From Candidatus Nitrosymbiomonas sp. (lineage in GTDB: Bacteria > Sysuimicrobiota > Sysuimicrobiia > Sysuimicrobiales > Humicultoraceae), in the NCBI GenBank assembly GCA_020724185.1, contig DYHL01000094.1, positions 1 to 9,753 on the forward strand: a stretch of 9,753 nucleotides of DNA. The letters are read 5' to 3'. Within the stretch, counting starts at the first letter, position 1; each line of letters starts with the position of its first letter. A program made the position numbers and the translations under genes. Under the pieces are notes generated by a model. The model had not been told where the DNA came from and ran no database searches. It saw nothing but the letters and a program-made list of their open reading frames with translations. Positions 6,582-9,753 of the stretch are shown piece by piece.

Positions 6582-7432
6582 CTCTGACCTCCTTTGCCAG
6601 CCAGGCGCCTGAGGCGCGCCAGGTTCTTGGCGTCCGGACCCGCGTTGTCGAACCCAGGCGTCTCGATGATGCCCGGCAGGGCACGGAGACGCGGGTGCGC
6701 CAGGATCGCCCGAAACCCGCTCGACCCGATCAGGCCTTCACCGATGTTCGCGTGGCGGTCGCGCCTCGATCCCAGTGCGCCCATCGAGTCGTTCAGGTGG
6801 AGCACGCGCACGCGGTCCCAGCCCACGGCCCGGTCCGCTGCTCTGACCATCTCCTCGACCCCATCCGGCGTCCTCAGGTCCCAGCCCGAGGCGAACAGGT
6901 GCGCGGTATCCAGGCACACGCCAACCCTGGGGTCGCCGTGAACCCCGTCCAGCGCCGCGGCCAGATCGTCAAGCGTTGCGCCCAGCGTGCCGCCGGATCC
7001 GGCGCTGTTCTCGAGGAGCACCATGGCACGCTCGCTGGCGCCAAGGATGTGTCGCGCCGCGGCGGCGACGCGGCGCAGAGCAATGCCCTTTGGAGACTGC
7101 ATGCGACTGCCCAGGTGTGTGACCATGCCCAGGCCCTCCAGCCGCTCGACGCCGCGCAGCGTGGCAAGCAGCGAGGCGATGGACCGGCGGCGGAGATCGC
7201 GGTCCGGCGTGCCCGGATTCACCAGGTAGGCGGCGTGCGCAACCAGCGGATCGAGGCCAGCGGCGCGCCGCTTGTGGATGAACCGCTCGATCGCGTCATC
7301 GGGGAAGACGCTCTGCCGCCACTGCCGCGGCGATCCGTAGAAGATCTGCAGACAGTCGCAACCGATCGCCACCGCCCGGTCAATGGCCAGGTCCAGCGAT
7401 CCGCTGATGGATACGTGCGCTCCCAGACGCAT
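6554..7432 (-). CDS. nfo: Endonuclease IV (AP endonuclease, Nfo)
   Basis: This 292-residue protein is a base-excision-repair enzyme that cuts the DNA backbone 5' of abasic sites. All nine zinc ligands of the E. coli enzyme can be matched in order with nearly constant spacing: His66 (HAAYLVN), His106 (THLGS), Glu141 (LENSAGSG), Asp175 and His178 (DTAH), His212 (HLNDS), Asp225 and His227 (DRHANIGEG) and Glu257 (IETPG). It opens with MRLGAHVSISGSL as usual. The ATG at 7432 has GGAG five bases upstream. The C-terminal tail after LARLRRLAG runs about 13 residues into the start of the hydrolase gene. It lies 38 bases after the transporter gene. Its presence in a transport/hydrolase run is odd for the function, but the gene itself looks intact. 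Confidence 0.97.
   Translation of the reverse strand: MRLGAHVSISGSLDLAIDRAVAIGCDCLQIFYGSPRQWRQSVFPDDAIERFIHKRRAAGLDPLVAHAAYLVNPGTPDRDLRRRSIASLLATLRGVERLEGLGMVTHLGSRMQSPKGIALRRVAAAARHILGASERAMVLLENSAGSGGTLGATLDDLAAALDGVHGDPRVGVCLDTAHLFASGWDLRTPDGVEEMVRAADRAVGWDRVRVLHLNDSMGALGSRRDRHANIGEGLIGSSGFRAILAHPRLRALPGIIETPGFDNAGPDAKNLARLRRLAGKGGQRWKPTGSLR
6588..6594 (-). promoter_or_regulatory. Strong Shine-Dalgarno for the alpha/beta hydrolase, inside nfo
   Basis: AAGGAGG on the minus strand, 6 bases before the ATG at 6581. It lies within the last codons of the endonuclease IV gene, which supports both the overlap of the two genes and independent ribosome loading on the hydrolase. Confidence 0.85.
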
Positions 7433-7470
7433 GACCGCTCCGTTCTTCTCTGGGCGTGCGGCGGCTCCCT

Positions 7471-9270
7471 CTAGAACCGCCACACAGCAAACACTACCGC
7501 CAGCAGCGTTGCGCCCAGCAGTAGCGCCAGCGGCGCGCCGACCCGCGCATAGTCGCCGAACCGGTATCCGCCGGGCACCATGACCATCATGCTGACCGGA
7601 TGGCTGATCGGCGTCAGCAGGGTGAGCGAGGTTGCCGCCGCGACGGTGATCATGAAGGGGGCCGGGTTGACGCCCAGCGTCGTGGCGGCGCTGAGCGCAA
7701 TCGGCGCCATCAGGATCGTCGTAGGGATGGCAGGCACGAACTGCCCGACGATGAAGGTGGCCAGACAGGTCGCCGCAAGGACCGTGAAGGGCGCGTCCCC
7801 GGCCAGCGGCAGCACCGCGCCTGCGACCGCTGATGCGGCCCCGGTCGTGTGCAGTGCGGCTCCCAGCGGGAGCAGGCTGCCAACGACGATGACCGTGGTC
7901 CAATCCACCACCTGGGGCGCCTCAGTTACCTTCACGCAGCCGCCAATGACCACTATGCCCGCGGCCAGCACCGCGGCCAGACTCACCTGCACGGCGCCCG
8001 TGGCGCCGGAGAGGATCACCACTCCCAATGCGAGCAGCGCGTACGGGACCTGTGCGGTGCGGAGGGGCGGTGACTCATCGAGCGAGACGAAATCCGGATC
8101 CTGCCCGATGGACCGGAGCCGCTCGTGCGGCCCCTGGAGCAGCAGGGCGTCGCCGTGCTGGAGCTCCACGTCTGCCAGCCAGGCCCGGCGCGGTTGCCCG
8201 GCGTGCCACACGGCCAGGACATTCAGTCCATACCTCTGTCGGAACTCGAGCTCCTTGACGCTCTTGCCGGCCAGGTCTGAGCGGGGAGCTATCACCACCT
8301 CGGCAAGGCCTACCGTGTTGGTCTCCAGCGCGCTGCGGTCCTGGGCTGGTTCGGGCTCAACGGCGAGGGGACCGAGACGTCGGAGCCGCTCCACCTCCTC
8401 GGGGCGTGCACCGGCCAGCAGGATGTCTCCCGGCAGCAGAAGTTCATTGGGCCCCGGCGCCCAGATGTTGCTCTTGCCACGCATGATCGCCAGCACCGTC
8501 ATCCCAAATGACTCGCCCAGTGAGGCCTGCGCGATCGTCTTCCCTTCCAGCACGCCCCCGTGCTCGACGCGAATCCGAAAGAGACGCTCGGGGAGCCGGT
8601 AGGTCTCCAGCAGATCCCGACGGGGACCTGCCGGCGGCATCGCCCCCTCGGGCATCCGTGCCGGAAGGAGCCTGCGTCCCAGCGTGGCCATGAAGATGAT
8701 GCTTGCGGCCAGCATCGCGATGCCGACCGGGAAGAACGAGAAGAACGAGAGCGGTGCATATCCCGCCTGGACCATGAGCCCGCTGACGATGAGGTTCGAG
8801 GCCTTGCCTATGAGCGTAAGGGAACCTCCCTGCCGGGCGGCGATCGCCAGCGGCATCAGCAGCCGGGAAGGGCTAGTCCCGGTCTGACGACAGAGGGCGA
8901 GTGCCACCGGCAAGAGTATTGCCGTAGCGCCGACCAGGTTCATGAACCCCGATAGCACGCCGGCTATCGTCATCAAGGCCACGATGAGCGCCACCTCGCG
9001 GGATCCCACGGCCCGGAGGAGCAGGCGCGCGGAGAGCGCCGCCACCCCGGTGCGCTCCAGGGCCGCGCTGACGATGAGGAGGCAGACAATTGTGATAACG
9101 ACCGGGTCGCCGAATCCGGCAAACGCAGCGGCAGGAGTGGCAACCCCGCTCAGGCCGAGTGCCAGCACGACCGACATGGCGACGATCTCGGGGCGCAAGC
9201 GTCCCCAGGCAAAGGCCACCAGGGCTCCGGCGAGGATGCCAAGGACGATCCAGCCGTCGGGAGTCGTCAT
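7471..9270 (-). CDS. SLC13/DASS-type transporter with two RCK_C (TrkA-C) domains
   Basis: This 599-residue inner-membrane protein has the layout of the YfbS-like branch of the divalent anion:sodium symporters. An N-terminal membrane half (about 1-200) is followed by two RCK_C/TrkA-C domains (about 228-300 and 320-390), then a second membrane half (about 405-599). Family text is clear in SRLLMPLAIAA, GGSLTLIGKASNL (148-160), MAPIALSAATTLG (521-533) and MVPGGYRFGDYARVG (564-578). The paired SNT-type signatures are altered: MNLVGAT around Asn111, GKASNL instead of GTSTNL, and IPTT (515-518) in the second half. Known relatives move dicarboxylates, sulfate or other anions with sodium; here the substrate is open. 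The ATG at 9270 gives a sensible N-terminus but has only a weak ribosome site. It is the first gene of the minus-strand run, so a promoter should lie in 9271-9474. Confidence 0.92.
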   Translation of the reverse strand: MTTPDGWIVLGILAGALVAFAWGRLRPEIVAMSVVLALGLSGVATPAAAFAGFGDPVVITIVCLLIVSAALERTGVAALSARLLLRAVGSREVALIVALMTIAGVLSGFMNLVGATAILLPVALALCRQTGTSPSRLLMPLAIAARQGGSLTLIGKASNLIVSGLMVQAGYAPLSFFSFFPVGIAMLAASIIFMATLGRRLLPARMPEGAMPPAGPRRDLLETYRLPERLFRIRVEHGGVLEGKTIAQASLGESFGMTVLAIMRGKSNIWAPGPNELLLPGDILLAGARPEEVERLRRLGPLAVEPEPAQDRSALETNTVGLAEVVIAPRSDLAGKSVKELEFRQRYGLNVLAVWHAGQPRRAWLADVELQHGDALLLQGPHERLRSIGQDPDFVSLDESPPLRTAQVPYALLALGVVILSGATGAVQVSLAAVLAAGIVVIGGCVKVTEAPQVVDWTTVIVVGSLLPLGAALHTTGAASAVAGAVLPLAGDAPFTVLAATCLATFIVGQFVPAIPTTILMAPIALSAATTLGVNPAPFMITVAAATSLTLLTPISHPVSMMVMVPGGYRFGDYARVGAPLALLLGATLLAVVFAVWRF

Positions 9271-9421
9271 CTCTGCGTACTGTTTCCGTCCGGGGCGTTG
9301 CGATGCCTGCCTTGACTTCTACTTGATCGCCTTGGCGAAATCGATAGGGCACCCCTGAATTTGCCCCTTCGTCTTGCCGATTGACAAACCGGGAAGGACT
9401 CTGAGGGAAGGAAGAGCAGGA

Positions 9422-9457
9422 ACACAACAAGAAAGCAAAGACGCTTGTTTCTTGTGT
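9422..9457. repeat. Imperfect inverted repeat upstream of the small basic gene
   Basis: ACACAACAAGAAAGC (9422-9436) and GCTTGTTTCTTGTGT (9443-9457) form a hairpin with a 6-base loop (AAAGAC). Thirteen of 15 positions pair, counting one G-T. The arms are AT-rich against a GC-rich background, so coding or composition bias does not explain them. The repeat ends 9 bases before the ribosome site of the small gene. It could be an operator or a 5' leader hairpin. With no T-run on either side it is not a standard terminator. Confidence 0.55.
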
Positions 9458-9466
9458 CGCCTACTT

Positions 9467-9471
9467 GGAGG
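9467..9471 (+). promoter_or_regulatory. Shine-Dalgarno of the small basic gene
   Basis: GGAGG lies 3 bases before an in-frame GTG (9475) and 12 bases before the ATG (9484). Neither spacing is ideal, so the start of the small gene is uncertain by three codons. Confidence 0.5.
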
Positions 9472-9483
9472 GGCGTGATCTCC

Positions 9484-9660
9484 ATGACCTACCGTTACAC
9501 CGTTGCATCTAAGACAACCGGTCGGTCCATGCGGATATATTCTGACAACGCACCTATTCCCGCCAAGGTGCGCATGGAGGCCCGCAGGCATGTCCTCGCG
9601 CCGTCGCCGCAGAAAGCCTCTGGGAAGAAGGCGGACCGGAAGCCAACGGCAAGCCGGTAG
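9484..9660 (+). CDS. Small, strongly basic hypothetical protein
   Basis: This 58-residue protein (61 if the GTG at 9475 is used) is of no family I recognise. It opens with MTYRYTVASKTTGRSMRIYS, which looks like a short beta-rich segment. The middle holds APIPAKVRMEARRHV, and the tail (about 39-58) is rich in Lys, Arg, Pro, Ala and Ser. I count 14 Lys/Arg against 3 acidic residues. There is no membrane segment and no cysteine. A nucleic-acid-binding or ribosome-associated role would suit the charge but is a guess. Support for it being real: a GGAGG ribosome site, an own leader region, and location in a stretch too AT-rich for long chance frames. Against: short length and no known relatives. 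An opposite-strand frame (9663..9319) exists but has no ribosome site or family features. Confidence 0.5.
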   Translation: MTYRYTVASKTTGRSMRIYSDNAPIPAKVRMEARRHVLAPSPQKASGKKADRKPTASR

Positions 9661-9753
9661 CATTAGGCGTTACTTTCAAGCCGCTGAACGAGATCTCTAC
9701 CTAGGAGCCTGTCCTGGAAATGGCATCAGTATTAGCGGCTGAGGGGCTCAACC
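9661..9753. other. Unassigned right edge
   Basis: No gene is supported after the small basic gene. AGCCGCT (9679-9685) and AGCGGCT (9734-9740) are inverted copies 48 bases apart, extendable by two weaker pairs, and GAGCC (9705-9709) has a partner GGCTC (9745-9749). A weak structured 3' region or part of an element cut by the window edge is possible, but the evidence is thin. Confidence 0.25.

Larger units (their letters stand above)
9271..9474. other. Divergent intergenic region, less GC-rich
   Basis: About 204 bases separate the SLC13-type gene (leftward) from the small basic gene (rightward). Any promoters for both must lie here or be absent. From 9361 to 9480 G+C is about 52 percent, clearly below the flanking genes. 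A good -35-like TTGACA is at 9381-9386 on the plus strand, and its complement reads TTGTCA on the minus strand, but neither has a convincing -10 box at the right distance. I therefore mark no specific promoter. The region also holds the inverted repeat at 9422-9457. Confidence 0.5.

Noticed and set aside
6341..7474. Long open frame of 377 codons on the plus strand opposite nfo and the hydrolase
   Set aside because: It lies antisense to two genes with complete catalytic residues. Its Arg/Pro/Ala/Gly-heavy product shows no family text. Such frames are expected opposite GC-rich genes.
7580..8602. 340-codon plus-strand frame opposite the SLC13-type gene
   Set aside because: The Ser/Thr/Ala/Arg-rich product has no domain text and no ribosome site, and the minus-strand gene is clear over the whole span.
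8731..8750. Direct repeat of GAAGAACGA
   Set aside because: It encodes a Phe-Phe-Ser-Phe-Phe stretch in a membrane helix of the transporter; only two copies, explained by coding.
9381..9409. TTGACA as a sigma-70 promoter
   Set aside because: The -35 match is perfect but the bases 16-18 positions on (around GAGGGA) do not resemble a -10 box, so I do not call a promoter.
9319..9663. 114-codon minus-strand frame across the small basic gene and intergenic region
   Set aside because: There is no ribosome site and no family features, and its start lies outside any sensible context. The opposite strand has a better placed ribosome site and start.
9701..9753. GGAGCCTGTCC near the right edge as an insertion-sequence end
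   Set aside because: It resembles some IS terminal repeats, but there is no transposase, no second end and no target duplication in the window.

Overview
The window is GC-rich DNA, roughly two thirds G+C by eye over most of its length. It is densely packed with protein genes and shows no rRNA, tRNA, CRISPR or recognisable transposase. I infer a GC-rich bacterium, possibly an environmental or uncultured lineage. The substrate-binding protein has an ordinary Sec signal without a lipobox cysteine, which fits a cell with an outer membrane better than a typical Gram-positive. I cannot name the taxon.

Left part (2..1655, + strand). A NicX/M29-type metal-dependent enzyme, cut by the left window edge, is followed one base later by a hydantoin/Asp-Glu racemase-family protein with both catalytic cysteines. 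The two look like the end of a catabolic operon for a small N-containing compound, but the substrate is not determined.

Middle and right part (1603..9270, - strand). Eight genes run the same way with gaps of 47 bases or less and two overlaps, so they may be one long transcript. In transcription order they are: an SLC13-type 12-TM-class transporter with two RCK_C domains (9270..7471), endonuclease IV nfo (7432..6554), an alpha/beta hydrolase (6581..5712), a small B-box-like zinc protein with a C-terminal membrane anchor (5698..5456), a universal stress protein (5444..5025), a family 5 substrate-binding protein (4999..3419), and DppB-like (3371..2451) and DppC-like (2454..1603) permeases. The last three form a peptide/nickel/opine-type ABC importer without ATPase genes in the window. 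The dppC-like gene ends inside the oppositely oriented racemase gene (53-base tail-to-tail overlap).

Right edge (9271..9753). A divergent, clearly less GC-rich intergenic stretch carries an imperfect inverted repeat, followed by a small strongly basic protein of unknown function (9484..9660, + strand) and 93 bases with no supported gene.

I did not find a convincing new defence or mobile system. The points most worth a second look are the NicX-like/racemase pair, the membrane-anchored zinc protein beside the stress protein, the SLC13 protein with altered signature motifs, and the small basic gene with its upstream inverted repeat.
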